Shown one piece after another: positions 37,237 to 46,594 of a stretch of DNA of 64,000 bases (positions within the stretch are counted from its first letter, which is position 1; each line of letters begins with the position of its first letter). The notes under the pieces are model-generated. The model ran no database searches. It was given only the letters and a program-made list of their open reading frames with translations, and was not told where the DNA came from. The stretch lies in assembly GCF_029338355.1 (NCBI RefSeq), contig NZ_CP119802.1, positions 124,001-188,000 on the forward strand, written 5' to 3'. The translations under genes and the position numbers were made by a program. Origin of the DNA: Halosegnis marinus. GTDB taxonomy: Archaea; Halobacteriota; Halobacteria; Halobacteriales; Haloarculaceae.

Positions 37237-37809
37237 ATGCCCTCGCGTGACCTGTCGGTTCGCGTGAGTGAGTCCCCGTTCGTGGCCGTCGGCTTCGGGG
37301 CGTATCTCGTCGCCGTCGGCGCGACGGGCCCGCTGGTGCTCCTCGCCTTCGCCCTCCGACACCTGCTCGGGACCCGCCCGTTCGCCCGTGCGCTCGCCGC
37401 CGTCGCGGCGCTCCCGCTCGCCGGCCTGCTCGTCCTGTCGGCGTGGGTCGGCGTCGAGGTCGCCCCGCTCGCGTCCGTTGACGTGGCCCTGCGCGCGCTC
37501 CCGGTGTGGGTCGCCTGTTGGGGCGTCCCCCTCGTCCTCGCGTACGCCGCGGGGAGGCGGGTGGGACTCGACCCCGAGCGCGCGCTCCGGCGCGCGGCCG
37601 GCGCGCTTCCCGTCGGGCTCGCCGCCAGTCTGGTCGTCTTCGTCTCCCCCGGCGGGTTCTCCCGCTACAACATCACCTTCCTCACGGGAACCGAGGCGCT
37701 CGTCTGGTGGACGGCGTTCGCGCTCGTGCTCTTTCTGCTGCCGGGCGCGCTCTCCGTCGGCGTTGCGGCGCTCGACGGTCGGCTCCGCTCGCGGGGCGAC
37801 ATCGATTGA
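37237..37809 (+). CDS. Multi-helix membrane protein, unknown function
   Basis: 190 residues with five to six membrane helices: about 17-40, 48-66, 78-98, 118-138 and 150-172. They are joined by short loops, with VSPGGFSRYNITFLTG outside. The ATG at 37237 lies about 24 bases after a TTATAG element (37211-37216); an internal GTG at 37264 (MSESPFVAVG) is an alternative. No transport or catalytic motif was seen. Pattern typical of haloarchaeal DUF membrane proteins. Confidence 0.68.
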   Translation: MPSRDLSVRVSESPFVAVGFGAYLVAVGATGPLVLLAFALRHLLGTRPFARALAAVAALPLAGLLVLSAWVGVEVAPLASVDVALRALPVWVACWGVPLVLAYAAGRRVGLDPERALRRAAGALPVGLAASLVVFVSPGGFSRYNITFLTGTEALVWWTAFALVLFLLPGALSVGVAALDGRLRSRGDID

Positions 37810-37822
37810 GTATCCCGCTATA

Positions 37823-37835
37823 CGGTTTACAACCG
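37823..37835. promoter_or_regulatory. Small palindrome next to a TATA-like element
   Basis: CGGTT-TAC-AACCG, directly after CTATAC (37818-37822 region). It lies about 175 bases before the zinc-ribbon gene, which has its own nearer promoter element (CAGTATCC, 37983-37990). It may be an operator of an unmarked transcript or simply chance. Confidence 0.3.
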
Positions 37836-38009
37836 CGGGAACCGTCTCGAGAGGGCCGCGAAAGAACGAATACACGCGTTCCGGAGGAGTGGTCCGCCGG
37901 GTACGACCTCGACTCGTCTCCCGTGCGCGGGCCGGGACGGCACCGGTCCCTACGCGCGCTCCGCGCGCCGAGTCGGTACGTTCAGTATCCCGGAGCGACA
38001 GACGCGAAC

Positions 38010-38192
38010 ATGAGCCTCGAACTCGATCACGACTGCCCGGGGTGCGGCGAGACGAAGACGTTCTACCGCGCCGCCTCGACGCTGATGCACCTCGGCGAGA
38101 AGGTGAAGTGGCACTGCCCGGACTGCGACTACGGCTTCGTCCGCATCGACGGCAACGTGGACACGGGCGCGGCCGTCGACACCAGCGCGTAA
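38010..38192 (+). CDS. Small zinc-ribbon protein, 60 aa
   Basis: 60 residues with two CPxC knuckles: CPGCGET near residue 9 and CPDCDYGF near residue 36, about 25 residues apart, the spacing of a compact zinc ribbon. The rest is short and acidic. Many haloarchaeal proteins of this size bind one zinc and act as adaptors or regulators. The ATG follows a CAGTATCC element at leaderless distance. Confidence 0.78.
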   Translation: MSLELDHDCPGCGETKTFYRAASTLMHLGEKVKWHCPDCDYGFVRIDGNVDTGAAVDTSA

Positions 38193-38398
38193 CGGCTCCC
38201 TTCTCGTCGGGCGTTCGACTCCCGTAGCGGCGCGACTCACGCGCGAGCCGAACCCCTTTGTCCCGCAAACACCCCCGGAGTCGAGGCCGGAAAACGGGTC
38301 GGCGTTCGTTCACGACTCGGTAGCGACACGGTAATCCCATCGGCCGAGCGGTGCGACCGCGTTCGACCCCGGAGCCCCGCGATTCGCGCAGCTGAGAC

Positions 38399-38420
38399 AC
38401 TTATAAACTATATATCGCCA
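38399..38420. promoter_or_regulatory. AT-rich island with TATA-like cores on both strands, between convergent genes
   Basis: ACTTATAAACTATATATCG, almost free of G and C, in the 278-base gap between the zinc-ribbon gene and the end of the MFS gene. It reads as TTTATAAG on the minus strand and CTTATAAAC on the plus strand. No open frame of useful length starts downstream on either strand. The rest of the gap (38193-38398) shows no feature. It could start a small or antisense RNA. Confidence 0.4.
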
Positions 38421-38470
38421 TACGAAATCGTCGTTCGACCCGAAATCCCGGGAAACCGGGGAAAGCCCCG

Positions 38471-39748
38471 CTACTCCCCGTCCGGCACGGAGACGCCGAA
38501 CGCGGCCGGGGTCGCGTCGGCGACGGCCGGCAGCCGCCGCAGCGTCGGGTGACACAGGAAGCAGAGGCCCGAGAACCCGAAGCCGGCCGCAGCCAGCGCC
38601 ACCGTCGTCCGCGGGCCGAGCGCCGAGGCGACGAGCCCGCCGAGAAGCGACCCGAGCGGGAGCGTCGCCCCCGAAGCAGTCCCTTTGACGCTGGTGACGC
38701 GGCCGAGCAGCGCGTCGGGGAACGCCTTCTGGTTCAGCGTCGAGACGAAGACGCCCCCCACACCGCCCGAGACCCACGAGAGGCCGAACAGGCCGACGGT
38801 GAGCGCCGTCGTCGGGGCGTAGACCGAGGCGGCCCACAGGCACGCCGAGCCGAGATACAGGGCGGCCATCGTCCGGCCGTACGGGAGGCCCGTGAGTCGG
38901 GGGGCGACGGCCGACCCGACGAGGCGACCGATGCCGAGTGCGCCGAGCAGGAACCCGTAGGCAGCCGGTCCGCCGAGCGACGCCCCGAACGCCGGAAGGG
39001 TCGCGAGCGTCACGCCGACGGCGAGGTTGAACACCGCGGCGGTGGCCGTCATGTGGACGAACGCGGAGCCGCGGACCGCCGCGACGCCCTCGCGGAGGTC
39101 GGAGGCGTAGTCGGCGAGGGCGGAGCCACCGATGTCGCCCTCGCGGCTGTCGTCCCGGGCCGCGGGAACGGCCATCCCGGCGAACAGCACGGCGGCGACG
39201 GCGAACGTCGCCGCGTCGAGGGCGAACAGGGCCGTCGCGCCGGCGACGGCGATGAACACGCCGCCGAGCGCGTCGAACACCATATCGAGCCCGAGCGTCA
39301 CGGTCGCGAGCGCGGAGTTCCCCCGCGATAGCTGCCGGTCCGGAACGATTCGGGGCACCAGCGCCGACTGTGCCGGGTCCACCACCAGCGTGGCGAGCGA
39401 GAGCACGGGAACGGTGACGAGCAGCAGGGTCGTCGTGAGCCGACCCGTCGCCGCCGCGAGCGGGAGGACGAGGACGACGACGCCCTGCACGACCTGCGAG
39501 CCGACGAGCAGGGGCTTGAGCGGGAGGCGGTCGACGACCGGCCCGGCGAGCGCCTGCAACACCCACGGCAACAGCAGGAGGGCGTTGGCGACGCCGACGA
39601 GGGCCGACGAGCCGCTCAGCTCGAAGACGAGCCAGAGGGCGGCGACGCTGTAGAGGCTGTCGCCGGCGTTCGAGACGAACCGGCCGACGAGAAAGCGGAC
39701 GAAGTCGCGGTTGCGCCGGAGCGGAACGCCGTCGCTCACGGCCGCCAC
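38471..39748 (-). CDS. MFS transporter (drug/siderophore exporter-like)
   Basis: 425 residues, 12 predicted helices. FVRFLVGRFVSNAGDSLYSVAALWLV opens helix 1 and FALDAATFAVAAVLF lies mid-protein. The VVDPAQSALVPRIVPDRQLSRGN loop between helices is a mark of the MFS_3/EntS-like subgroup, which exports enterobactin and drugs by proton antiport. No siderophore genes are near, so the substrate is open. A perfect 8-bp hairpin sits 38-57 bases upstream of the start. Confidence 0.9.
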   Translation of the reverse strand: MAAVSDGVPLRRNRDFVRFLVGRFVSNAGDSLYSVAALWLVFELSGSSALVGVANALLLLPWVLQALAGPVVDRLPLKPLLVGSQVVQGVVVLVLPLAAATGRLTTTLLLVTVPVLSLATLVVDPAQSALVPRIVPDRQLSRGNSALATVTLGLDMVFDALGGVFIAVAGATALFALDAATFAVAAVLFAGMAVPAARDDSREGDIGGSALADYASDLREGVAAVRGSAFVHMTATAAVFNLAVGVTLATLPAFGASLGGPAAYGFLLGALGIGRLVGSAVAPRLTGLPYGRTMAALYLGSACLWAASVYAPTTALTVGLFGLSWVSGGVGGVFVSTLNQKAFPDALLGRVTSVKGTASGATLPLGSLLGGLVASALGPRTTVALAAAGFGFSGLCFLCHPTLRRLPAVADATPAAFGVSVPDGE

Positions 39749-40052
39749 CTCGTGGCGGGGGTGCGGTTTCGGGGCTGTACGCGGTGTCGGTCCGTGGGGA
39801 CCGACGCGGTCCGGCCGCCGCGGGCCGGGGGTGTGACTGACATTCCTATCGGGAAGGCGAGAAGCTGCGGCTACGCGGGAGCGTAGGAAGCGACCCGGGT
39901 GCTGCTGCTGTCCGGCCTACCGAGCGGCGGGGCGCTGCCGGGGCTTGTACACCGGGCGGCAGTGACAGCGACGGGTCATGCGGCGATGGTCGAAGGGGAA
40001 GGCGAGACGGACTTAGTTCCGGCGGTACCCCGTGAGAGGCTCACACGGACCC
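39749..40052. other. Gene-free spacer upstream of the MFS gene and downstream of gcvPB
   Basis: No convincing frame was found on either strand. It holds the upstream region of the MFS gene, with the hairpin noted at 39786-39805, and a weak imperfect inverted repeat (CCGTGAG...CTCACACGG, 40030-40048) just past the gcvPB stop that may be part of its transcript end. Nothing else is seen. Confidence 0.5.
39786..39805. promoter_or_regulatory. Perfect inverted repeat upstream of the MFS gene
   Basis: GTCGGTCC-GTGG-GGACCGAC, 8-bp arms with a 4-base loop, 38-57 bases upstream of the MFS start. It could be a repressor operator or a hairpin in the mRNA leader. No regulator gene is adjacent. Confidence 0.4.
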
Positions 40053-41483
40053 TTACTCGTCGTCGAGCGCCTGCCACGAGAGGCGGGGGTTGCGGGCCGC
40101 GCTCGTCTGGTCGATGCGCCCGGCGGCCGTCCGCGACGGCGCGGCGTCGAGGTCGCCGTCGTCGCTGTCGCGAGCGGCGTTGAACGCCGCGGCCAGTTGG
40201 TCGAGCGTGCGCTTCGACTCCACCTCGGTCGGTTCGGTCATCAGCGCCTCGGGCACGATCTCGGGCCACTTCGTCGTCGGCGGGTGGACACCGAAGTCGA
40301 GCATCCGCTTCGCGGCGTCCGCCGCGTCCTGCTCGCCCGCGCTCGCGACGAACTCGTGGTGGAACGGGCCGAAGGGCACCTCGTACTCCACCCGCTCCGC
40401 GAGGTAGTTCGCGTTGAGGACGGCCTTCGCGCTCGCGTCGGCCAGCCCCTCGTCGCCGAGGCGCGTGATGTACGCGTGCGCCTTCAGCAGGACGAGCCAG
40501 TTGCCCGCGTAGCCGTGGACCTTCCCGACGGACGACTCCGGCGTGTAGCGCTCGTACCGGCCGTCGCGCTCGCGGACGTGGGGGTCGGGGAGGAACTCGG
40601 CGAGTTCCTCGACGACGCCGACCGGACCCGCGCCCGGTCCGCCGCCCCCGTGGGGCGTGGCGAACGTCTTGTGGACGTTGTAGTGCATCACGTCGAACCC
40701 CATGTCGCCGGGGCGCGCGCGCCCGAGCAGGGCGTTGAGGTTCGCGCCGTCGTAGTAGAGCAGGCCGCCGGCGTCGTGGACGCGCTCGGCGACCGTCTCG
40801 ATGTCGCGCTCGAACAGGCCGAGCGTGTTCGGGTTCGTCAACATCAGCGCCGCGGTGTCCTCGGAGAGGGCGGCGTCGAGCGCGTCGAGGTCGACCCGGC
40901 CCTCGTCGTTCGAGGGGAGCGAGACGACGTCGTAGCCGGCCATCGCCGCGGAGGCGAAGTTCGTCCCGTGCGCGGAGTCGGGGATGACCACCTCGCCGCG
41001 GTCCTCGCCGTTGGCCTCGTGGTACGCGTCGATGACGAGCAGGCCGGCGAACTCGCCGGCCGCGCCCGCGGGGGGCTGGAGCGTCACGGCGTCCATCCCG
41101 CCGATGGCCGCGAGGTAGTCCTGCAGTTCGTGCATGACCTGGAGGGTTCCCTGCGTCGAGCGCGTCGAGCGGTCGGGGTGGACGGAGGCGTTCGGGTCCG
41201 CCGCGAGGTCCTCCGTGAACTTCGGGTTGTACTTCATCGTACAGGAGCCGAGCGGGAACGGGCCGGACTCGACGCCGTAGTTCATCTCCGAGAGCCGCGT
41301 GTAGTGGCGCGCGAGTTCGGGTTCGGCCACGTCGGGCAGTTCCACCGTGTCGCGCGTCAGGTCGTCGGGTAGCTCGGACTCGACCGCGACCTCGCGGTTC
41401 CCCTTCTCCGAGAGCAGCGGCTCGTACCGCTCGCCGTCGGGGTCGTGCCACGCCGCCTGGTCGAAGCGGAGCGGGTCGGTCAT
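40053..41483 (-). CDS. gcvPB: Glycine dehydrogenase (decarboxylating), subunit 2
   Basis: 476 residues. The PLP-binding lysine lies in [18 protein letters not shown], followed by [10 protein letters not shown]; the substrate region [11 protein letters not shown] and [11 protein letters not shown] are also typical. With GcvPA it decarboxylates glycine and passes the aminomethyl group to the lipoyl arm of GcvH. The ATG overlaps the gcvPA stop (ATGA), so both halves of the split P-protein are co-translated. Confidence 0.96.
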   Translation of the reverse strand: MTDPLRFDQAAWHDPDGERYEPLLSEKGNREVAVESELPDDLTRDTVELPDVAEPELARHYTRLSEMNYGVESGPFPLGSCTMKYNPKFTEDLAADPNASVHPDRSTRSTQGTLQVMHELQDYLAAIGGMDAVTLQPPAGAAGEFAGLLVIDAYHEANGEDRGEVVIPDSAHGTNFASAAMAGYDVVSLPSNDEGRVDLDALDAALSEDTAALMLTNPNTLGLFERDIETVAERVHDAGGLLYYDGANLNALLGRARPGDMGFDVMHYNVHKTFATPHGGGGPGAGPVGVVEELAEFLPDPHVRERDGRYERYTPESSVGKVHGYAGNWLVLLKAHAYITRLGDEGLADASAKAVLNANYLAERVEYEVPFGPFHHEFVASAGEQDAADAAKRMLDFGVHPPTTKWPEIVPEALMTEPTEVESKRTLDQLAAAFNAARDSDDGDLDAAPSRTAAGRIDQTSAARNPRLSWQALDDE

Positions 41484-42802
41484 CGGACCGCCCCCGCGAA
41501 GGCCTCGACGAAGCCGTCGAGCGCCGGCGCGTTCGTCTCCGTGACGCACACCTGCACCTCGTGTTCGCCGACGGCGTGGACCGCGTACCCCTCGGCTTCG
41601 AGGTCCTCGGCCACGGCGCGGGCGGGCTGGTCGGTGTGGGCGACGAACTCCCGGAAGTGGTGGCGGTCGTGCAGCGGCGCCTTCACCCCCGTCAGTTCGT
41701 CCAGCCGCGCGGCCGTCTCGCGGGCCCGGCGCACGCAGTCGTTCGCCAGGTCGACGAGGCCGTCCGGCCCGAGGTAGGCGGCGTGCATCGCGGTCCGGAG
41801 CGCCACCCACGCCTGATTGGAGCAGATGTTCGAGGTGGCGCGCTCCCGCCGGATGTGCTGTTCGCGCGTCTGGAGCGTGAGCGTGTAGGCGCGCTTCCCG
41901 TTCGCGTCCTCGCTCGCCCCGACCAGCCGGCCGGGAACCTGCCGGAGGAACTCCTCGCGGCAGGCGAACAGCCCGAGGCCGAAGCCGTAGGCGGCGGGCA
42001 GTCCGAGCGCGCTCCCGTCGCCGACCACGACGTCCGCGCCGACGCTCGCCGGCACCTCTAAGAGGGCGAGCGCGACCACGTCCGTGCCGAGCGTGAACAG
42101 CGCGTCGTTGTCGTCCGCGAGCGCGCCGATCTCGGACAGTCCTTCCTCGACGGCCCCGCGGAGCGTCGGGTTCTCGGCGTACACCATCGCGACGTCGTCG
42201 TCCATCGCGTCGGCGAGCGCGTCCACGTCGGCGGCGCCGTCGTCGCTCGGATACGTCTCGACCGAGAGCTCCGAGCCGACGAGGTAGTTGTCGAGGACGC
42301 CGCGCCGTCCCTCGTGGAGCAGGTCGGGAACGAGCACGCGCGTGCCCGAGACGGAACGGACGCGCTCGGCCAGCGTCGCGGCCTCGCCCAGCGCGGTCGC
42401 GGCGTCGTACATCGAGCAGTTGGCGACGCCGAGGCCGGTGAGTTCGACCAGCATCGACTGGAACTCGAACAGCGCCTGCAGGAACCCCTGTGCCACCTCC
42501 GGCTGGTACTGGGTGTAGGAGGTGAGGAACTCCGAGCGGTCGGCGAGGTGGTCCACGGCCGACGGGACGTAGTGGTCGTAGTGGCCCCGGCCGAGGAACT
42601 CGACGAGGTCGTCGTTTCGCCCGAGCGTCGTCCCGACCTCGGCCATCGCGGCCTGCTCGGAGCGCGCGGGGATGTCGAACGCGCCGTCGAACCGGACGGA
42701 CTCGGGGATGTCGAACAGCGCCTCCTCGTCGGCGGCCCCGACGGCGTCGAGCATCGCCGCCGTCTCCGCCTCCGAATGTGGTGCGTACGGGCTTCCCGTC
42801 AC
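41480..42802 (-). CDS. gcvPA: Glycine dehydrogenase (decarboxylating), subunit 1
   Basis: 440 residues. [58 protein letters not shown] and the RREKATSN-like segment [14 protein letters not shown] match the N-terminal half of P-protein, which in archaea is a separate subunit. GTG start with a GGAGGG site about 14 bases upstream. A likely promoter (GGTATCAATAG on the minus strand, near 42865) is 60 bases away. A perfect 15-base palindrome covers the start codon. Confidence 0.95.
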   Translation of the reverse strand: MTGSPYAPHSEAETAAMLDAVGAADEEALFDIPESVRFDGAFDIPARSEQAAMAEVGTTLGRNDDLVEFLGRGHYDHYVPSAVDHLADRSEFLTSYTQYQPEVAQGFLQALFEFQSMLVELTGLGVANCSMYDAATALGEAATLAERVRSVSGTRVLVPDLLHEGRRGVLDNYLVGSELSVETYPSDDGAADVDALADAMDDDVAMVYAENPTLRGAVEEGLSEIGALADDNDALFTLGTDVVALALLEVPASVGADVVVGDGSALGLPAAYGFGLGLFACREEFLRQVPGRLVGASEDANGKRAYTLTLQTREQHIRRERATSNICSNQAWVALRTAMHAAYLGPDGLVDLANDCVRRARETAARLDELTGVKAPLHDRHHFREFVAHTDQPARAVAEDLEAEGYAVHAVGEHEVQVCVTETNAPALDGFVEAFAGAVR

Positions 42803-42807
42803 GGGAA
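42793..42807. promoter_or_regulatory. Perfect palindrome over the gcvPA start codon
   Basis: TTCCCGT-C-ACGGGAA, 7-bp arms around one base, with the GTG start codon of gcvPA at its centre. It fits a dimeric DNA-binding protein site or occlusion of the start. It includes the first codons, so chance from coding constraints is possible. Confidence 0.4.
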
Positions 42808-42999
42808 TCGGCCCTCCTCGCAGTGAGACATGTGGGTGCGCGACCCTAGCGGCCGGCGGCTATTGATACCCGCGGTTCCGGAGGCACGTGGACGGATACA
42901 CGAACGGCGTCGCGGGCGAGAAGTATGCACGGGCGTGCCCCGTTGGGGCGATACTCGCGGACACACGGCGGCGGGCAGGACGACGGAAGCGGGAGCGCC

Positions 43000-43380
43000 C
43001 TACTCCGTCTGCTCGCGGTACTCCTCGGGCGACAGCAGGTCGTCGAGGTCGCCCTCGTCACCGGGCTCGATTTCCAGCATCCAGCCCCCGTCGAACGGCT
43101 CCTCGTTGACGAGTTCGGGCGCGTCGAAGAGTTCCTCGTTCACGGCCGTCACCTCGCCGCCCACGGGGGCGTAGAGGTCGGAGACGGCCTTGATGGACTC
43201 GATGACGCCGAACTGCGCGCCGGCGTCGAGGTCGTCGCCGACCTCCGGGAGTTCGACGAACACCACGTCGCCGAGTTCGTCCTGCGCGAAGTCCGTGATT
43301 CCGACGCGGACCGCGCCGTTCGGGCGGGCCCACTCGTGCGTTTCCAGGTACCGGCAGTCGTCGCGGATGTCGAAGCTCAT
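43000..43380 (-). CDS. gcvH: Glycine cleavage system H protein
   Basis: 126 residues. The lipoyl-domain core [32 protein letters not shown] carries the lipoylated Lys64. [10 protein letters not shown] and the C-terminal [12 protein letters not shown] are family-typical. It shuttles the aminomethyl group from GcvP to GcvT. The ATG overlaps the gcvT stop by four bases, giving a gcvT-gcvH operon. The 197 bases between its stop and the gcvPA start hold the gcvP promoter. Confidence 0.97.
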   Translation of the reverse strand: MSFDIRDDCRYLETHEWARPNGAVRVGITDFAQDELGDVVFVELPEVGDDLDAGAQFGVIESIKAVSDLYAPVGGEVTAVNEELFDAPELVNEEPFDGGWMLEIEPGDEGDLDDLLSPEEYREQTE

Positions 43381-44474
43381 GGTTCGTAGAAGGGTAAGCT
43401 GTGGACGCGGGCGTTCTTCGCGCTCCCCCGGACGACCACCCGCACGTCCGTCCCGGGGTCGGCGTACTCGGTCGGGAGGTAGCCCATCCCGACCGGCTCG
43501 TCGAGCGTCGGGCTCATCGTGCCCGACGTGACCTCGCCGATGATGCGGTTCTCCGTGTCGACGACGTCGTAGCCGTGGCGCGGCACGCCGCGCTCGGTCA
43601 GCTTGAAGCCGACGAACGTCTCCTCGGGGTCGGTCGCGGCCGCGAGCGCGTCGCGGCCCACGAACTCGGTGTCGAGGTCGACGGCGAAGCCGATGCCGGC
43701 CTCGTACGGCGTCCGGGGGTTCGACTCGATGTCGAAGTCCTGCCCGGCGAGCAGGAAGCCCGCCTCGATGCGGAGCGTGTCGCGCGCGCCGAGGCCGCAG
43801 GGCTGGACGCCCGTGCCGTCCGTGTCGGCGAGCGCGTGCCACACCGCCTCGGCGCCGTCGGTCGGCAGGAGGAACTCCACGCCGTCCTCGCCGGTGTACC
43901 CGGTCCGCGCGACGAAACACGCCGTGTCGGCGACCGTCGCGTCGCGCCCGGTGAACCGCCGGATGTCGTCGAGGTCGGTCCCCGCGGCCTCGCTCGCCGT
44001 CGCGACGGCGTCGGGCCCCTGCAGGGCGAACATCGCGTACTCCTCGGTGGCGTTCGCGACCACGGCGTCGAGTCCCCACTCGTCGCGACGGCTCGTCCAC
44101 CGTTCGTGCATCTCCCCGTCGCCGCCCGCGTTGGGAACGAACAGGTACGTCTCGCCGTCGGGGAGCAGATAGACGACCGTGTCGTCGATGATGTTGCCGT
44201 CCTCGTCCGTGATGGCGGCGTACTGGGCGTCGCCCGCGTCGAGCGCCGCGACGTCGTTGGTCGTCAGGCGGTTCGTCAGCTCGGTCGCGTCCGGTCCCGA
44301 GACCTCGATCTGTCCCATGTGGGAGACGTCGAAGAGCCCGGCCGCGGACCGCACGGCCTCGTGTTCGACCCGGATACCGTCGAACTCGACGGGCATGTCC
44401 CAGCCGCCGAACTCGGTGAACTTCGCCCCGCGCTCGGCGTGGGCCTCGCGCAACGGCGGCGTCCGAAGGGCCAT
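43377..44474 (-). CDS. gcvT: Glycine cleavage system T protein (aminomethyltransferase)
   Basis: 365 residues. [38 protein letters not shown] and the folate-binding [13 protein letters not shown] with Asp/Glu are standard; the C-terminal barrel includes PRHGYDV. It transfers the C1 unit to tetrahydrofolate and releases ammonia. GCTATTAAC about 27 bases before the ATG (44497-44505) gives a leaderless start. First gene of the gcvT-gcvH operon, which faces the same way as gcvPA-gcvPB. Confidence 0.96.
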   Translation of the reverse strand: MALRTPPLREAHAERGAKFTEFGGWDMPVEFDGIRVEHEAVRSAAGLFDVSHMGQIEVSGPDATELTNRLTTNDVAALDAGDAQYAAITDEDGNIIDDTVVYLLPDGETYLFVPNAGGDGEMHERWTSRRDEWGLDAVVANATEEYAMFALQGPDAVATASEAAGTDLDDIRRFTGRDATVADTACFVARTGYTGEDGVEFLLPTDGAEAVWHALADTDGTGVQPCGLGARDTLRIEAGFLLAGQDFDIESNPRTPYEAGIGFAVDLDTEFVGRDALAAATDPEETFVGFKLTERGVPRHGYDVVDTENRIIGEVTSGTMSPTLDEPVGMGYLPTEYADPGTDVRVVVRGSAKNARVHSLPFYEP

Positions 44475-44520
44475 ATCCGACAGTCCGACGGCGGGCGTTA
44501 ATAGCTTCCCTTCCCGGGCG

Positions 44521-45243
44521 CTACTGCTCGGCCCGCTCGACCGCACCGCGTAGCGCGAGCACGATCTCGTCCACCCGCTCGGGGTCGTAGGTCCAGAAGC
44601 CGCGGTAGCTCCCGGGGTCGCGCTCGACGGCGAGCAGCGCACAGCTGTCGCGGCGCGTGTCCGCGTCGTACACGACGAACCACGTGTCGGCTATCTCCGG
44701 GTCGTCGGCGACGCGGACGGTCGCCCCCTCGACCGCCGGCGGGTCGCCGTTCGGCGTCGCGAACACCTCGACCCGGAGGTCCGGCTTCGTCGCCAGTCGG
44801 CGGTACACGTCCGCCTCCGCGTGCATGACGGGGAGCGACTGGAACCCCGCGTAGAGCCGGCCGTGCCCGAGCCGCCACGCGCGGTCCTCTATCTCCCTGG
44901 AGGTCGCCAGCATCCGGTCGCGCTCCAGCGAGGTGAACACGGTGTCATCGAGCAGGCCGAGCAGGGCCCGGAACTGCTCGTCGGCCTCGCCGTCGCGGCT
45001 GCCGGGGACGCCGGCCGGCGGGTGGACGAGCGTGTCGAACGCGCGCACCGGGACGGAGCCGACGAACTCGCCGTCGCGCCGGACGACGACGAACCCCTCG
45101 TCCGCCCCCGGGAGCGTCGTGTGCTCGACGACGACGTTGCGCGAGCCGAACCGGTCGCTCAGGTCGGGGGAGTCGTCCGGCGAACAGACGCGGAGCCGCG
45201 TGGGGTTCGCGGCGGCCGCGTCGATGATGTCGCCGAGGGTCAT
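44521..45243 (-). CDS. DICT-domain sensory protein
   Basis: 240 residues matching the DICT sensory domain found in archaeal and bacterial signalling proteins: TLGDIIDAAAANPTRLRV at the start, then LGHGRLYAGFQSLPVM and DTWFVVYDADTRRDSCALLAVER. The domain alone has no DNA-binding or enzyme motif. The gene starts one base after the stop of the winged-helix gene, so the two form an operon and perhaps one sensor-regulator unit. Confidence 0.82.
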   Translation of the reverse strand: MTLGDIIDAAAANPTRLRVCSPDDSPDLSDRFGSRNVVVEHTTLPGADEGFVVVRRDGEFVGSVPVRAFDTLVHPPAGVPGSRDGEADEQFRALLGLLDDTVFTSLERDRMLATSREIEDRAWRLGHGRLYAGFQSLPVMHAEADVYRRLATKPDLRVEVFATPNGDPPAVEGATVRVADDPEIADTWFVVYDADTRRDSCALLAVERDPGSYRGFWTYDPERVDEIVLALRGAVERAEQ

Positions 45244-45244
45244 C

Positions 45245-45640
45245 TCACTGCTCCGGCTCCGGTACGGCCGTTTCCCCCGCCTCGGTCTCGATGGCCAGCG
45301 CGGCGTCGAGCAGCCGGTCGAACGCCTCCGAGGGGGACGCGAAGGCGACGACGCCCGTCTCGTCGTCGTAGGTGACGACCCCCGCCGCGCGGAGCTTCGG
45401 GACGTGTGTGTGGTGGAGCGAGACGAGCCGCTCGCGGCGGTCGTCGGCCGTGGCGCGCCCGTCGCCGCGGCGGACCGCGGACCACCCGGTCACCACGTCC
45501 GCGAGGTCGGCGAGCGACATCCCGCCGTGTTCGCGGAGGACGTACAGCGACAGCCGGCGTGTCTCGTCCGCGAGCAGGCCGAACGCCGTGTCGAGCGACG
45601 GCCCGGCGGACGGGATACCCCCGTCTGGCGAGGAGGACAT
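45245..45640 (-). CDS. Winged-helix transcription regulator
   Basis: 131 residues. TAFGLLADETRRLSLYVLREHGG is the start of the haloarchaeal winged helix (ArsR/DUF7344-type), and LHHTHVPKLRAAGVVTYDDETGVV is its recognition helix and wing. An acidic tail ends it. It starts at ATG 45640, 28 bases after an AT-rich element (about 45664-45673), so its transcript is leaderless. A 17-base imperfect palindrome lies between, a likely autoregulatory site. The following gene encodes a DICT sensor. Confidence 0.85.
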   Translation of the reverse strand: MSSSPDGGIPSAGPSLDTAFGLLADETRRLSLYVLREHGGMSLADLADVVTGWSAVRRGDGRATADDRRERLVSLHHTHVPKLRAAGVVTYDDETGVVAFASPSEAFDRLLDAALAIETEAGETAVPEPEQ

Positions 45641-45644
45641 TGTT

Positions 45645-45661
45645 GGACTAGACACTTGTCC
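45645..45661. promoter_or_regulatory. Imperfect palindromic operator in the winged-helix gene promoter
   Basis: GGACTAGACACTTGTCC, symmetric as GGAC-n-AG-nnn-CT-n-GTCC, directly before the ATG at 45640 and after the AT-rich element. Binding here would block the transcription start, so autorepression by the winged-helix protein is likely. Confidence 0.5.
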
Positions 45662-45760
45662 AGCACAATACTTAGCGTTACCTCCCAAGCATTTCGAAAT
45701 CCGAAACCGGGAGTTTCGGCTCCGTTCCGGCGGAACGCCGGACTGCGCCCGGACGCTCCG

Positions 45761-45955
45761 TCAGCTCTCGTGGGGGTGCTCGTCGCGGTGGTCGTCCGGG
45801 TTCTCCTGCTCGCGGGCCTCGCGGTTGCGCTCGGCCTCGGCCTCCGGCTCCGGTCGGTCGTCGTCGAGCGACTCCTCGCGCGCCCGCTCGGCCTCGGTCG
45901 TGTCCTGTTCGTCGTCGGCGGTGTCGAGGTCGGCGTCGGTGTCGTGGTCGCTCAT
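45761..45955 (-). CDS. Small highly charged disordered protein, 64 aa
   Basis: 64 residues made almost only of Asp, Glu, Arg, Ala and His (MSDHDTDADLDTADDEQDTT at the start, DDHRDEHPHES at the end). No hydrophobic core, so it must be disordered or bind a partner. Coding is supported by a clean ATG and by the amino acid bias typical of haloarchaeal small acidic proteins. Function unknown. Confidence 0.5.
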   Translation of the reverse strand: MSDHDTDADLDTADDEQDTTEAERAREESLDDDRPEPEAEAERNREAREQENPDDHRDEHPHES

Positions 45956-46102
45956 CGCGTCGTATCTGTTCCCGGCGAGGTCGGAAAAGAATGGGGGGAC
46001 CCGGGACGGGGTCGGGCTACTCGGTCTCGTCGCCGTCGCCGCCGGAGAGCCTCTCGCCGTCGGGACCGACACCGGTATTCCGGGCCGTCCCGAGGCGGGG
46101 GT

Positions 46103-46543
46103 ATGAGCGACGACGAGCGCGCGCCCGCCCGGGTGGGGCTGTTCGTGGACGGCCCGAACGTGTTCCGCGAGGAGTTCGACGTGGACCTCGACGACGTGCG
46201 CGACGCGGCCCGGACGGAGGGGCGGCTGGCCGTGACGCGGCTGTATCTCGACGAGGGCGCCCCGCCGGAGCTGATACGCGCGGCGGAGGCCCGCGGCTTC
46301 GAGACGACGGTGACGAGCGGCGACGTGGACGTGAAGCTCGCCGTGGACGCGACGGAGTTCGTCGTCGCCGGCGAACTCGACACGCTGGTCGTCGTCTCCC
46401 GCGACACCGACTTCAAGCCCGCGCTGGAGGTGGCGAACCGCCACGGTCTGCGGACCGTCGCCGTCGCGCCGGGCGAACACGGCCGCTCGGACGCGCTCCG
46501 CAACGCCGCCCACGGCGAACTCACGCTCGGCCCGGACGAGTAG
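46103..46543 (+). CDS. NYN-domain (PIN-like) putative RNase
   Basis: 146 residues. VGLFVDGPNVFREEF is the first NYN acidic motif (Asp), DVDVKLAVDATEFV and VVVSRDTDFKPALEVA carry the others, making the four-Asp metal centre of the LabA/NYN family of PIN-like nucleases. It may cleave RNA in the cytoplasm. CGGTATTCC 27 bases upstream of the ATG supports the start. No antitoxin-like gene is adjacent, so a toxin role is not favoured. Confidence 0.88.
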   Translation: MSDDERAPARVGLFVDGPNVFREEFDVDLDDVRDAARTEGRLAVTRLYLDEGAPPELIRAAEARGFETTVTSGDVDVKLAVDATEFVVAGELDTLVVVSRDTDFKPALEVANRHGLRTVAVAPGEHGRSDALRNAAHGELTLGPDE

Positions 46544-46594
46544 CCGTCGCGGCGTGACAGGAGATTCAAGGCCCCGTGCCGAGAACCGACGCCA

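Noticed and set aside
46103-46543. NYN protein as a toxin of a toxin-antitoxin pair
   Set aside because: No small antitoxin-like gene overlaps or adjoins it; the small acidic gene at 45761 is divergent and lacks a DNA-binding motif.
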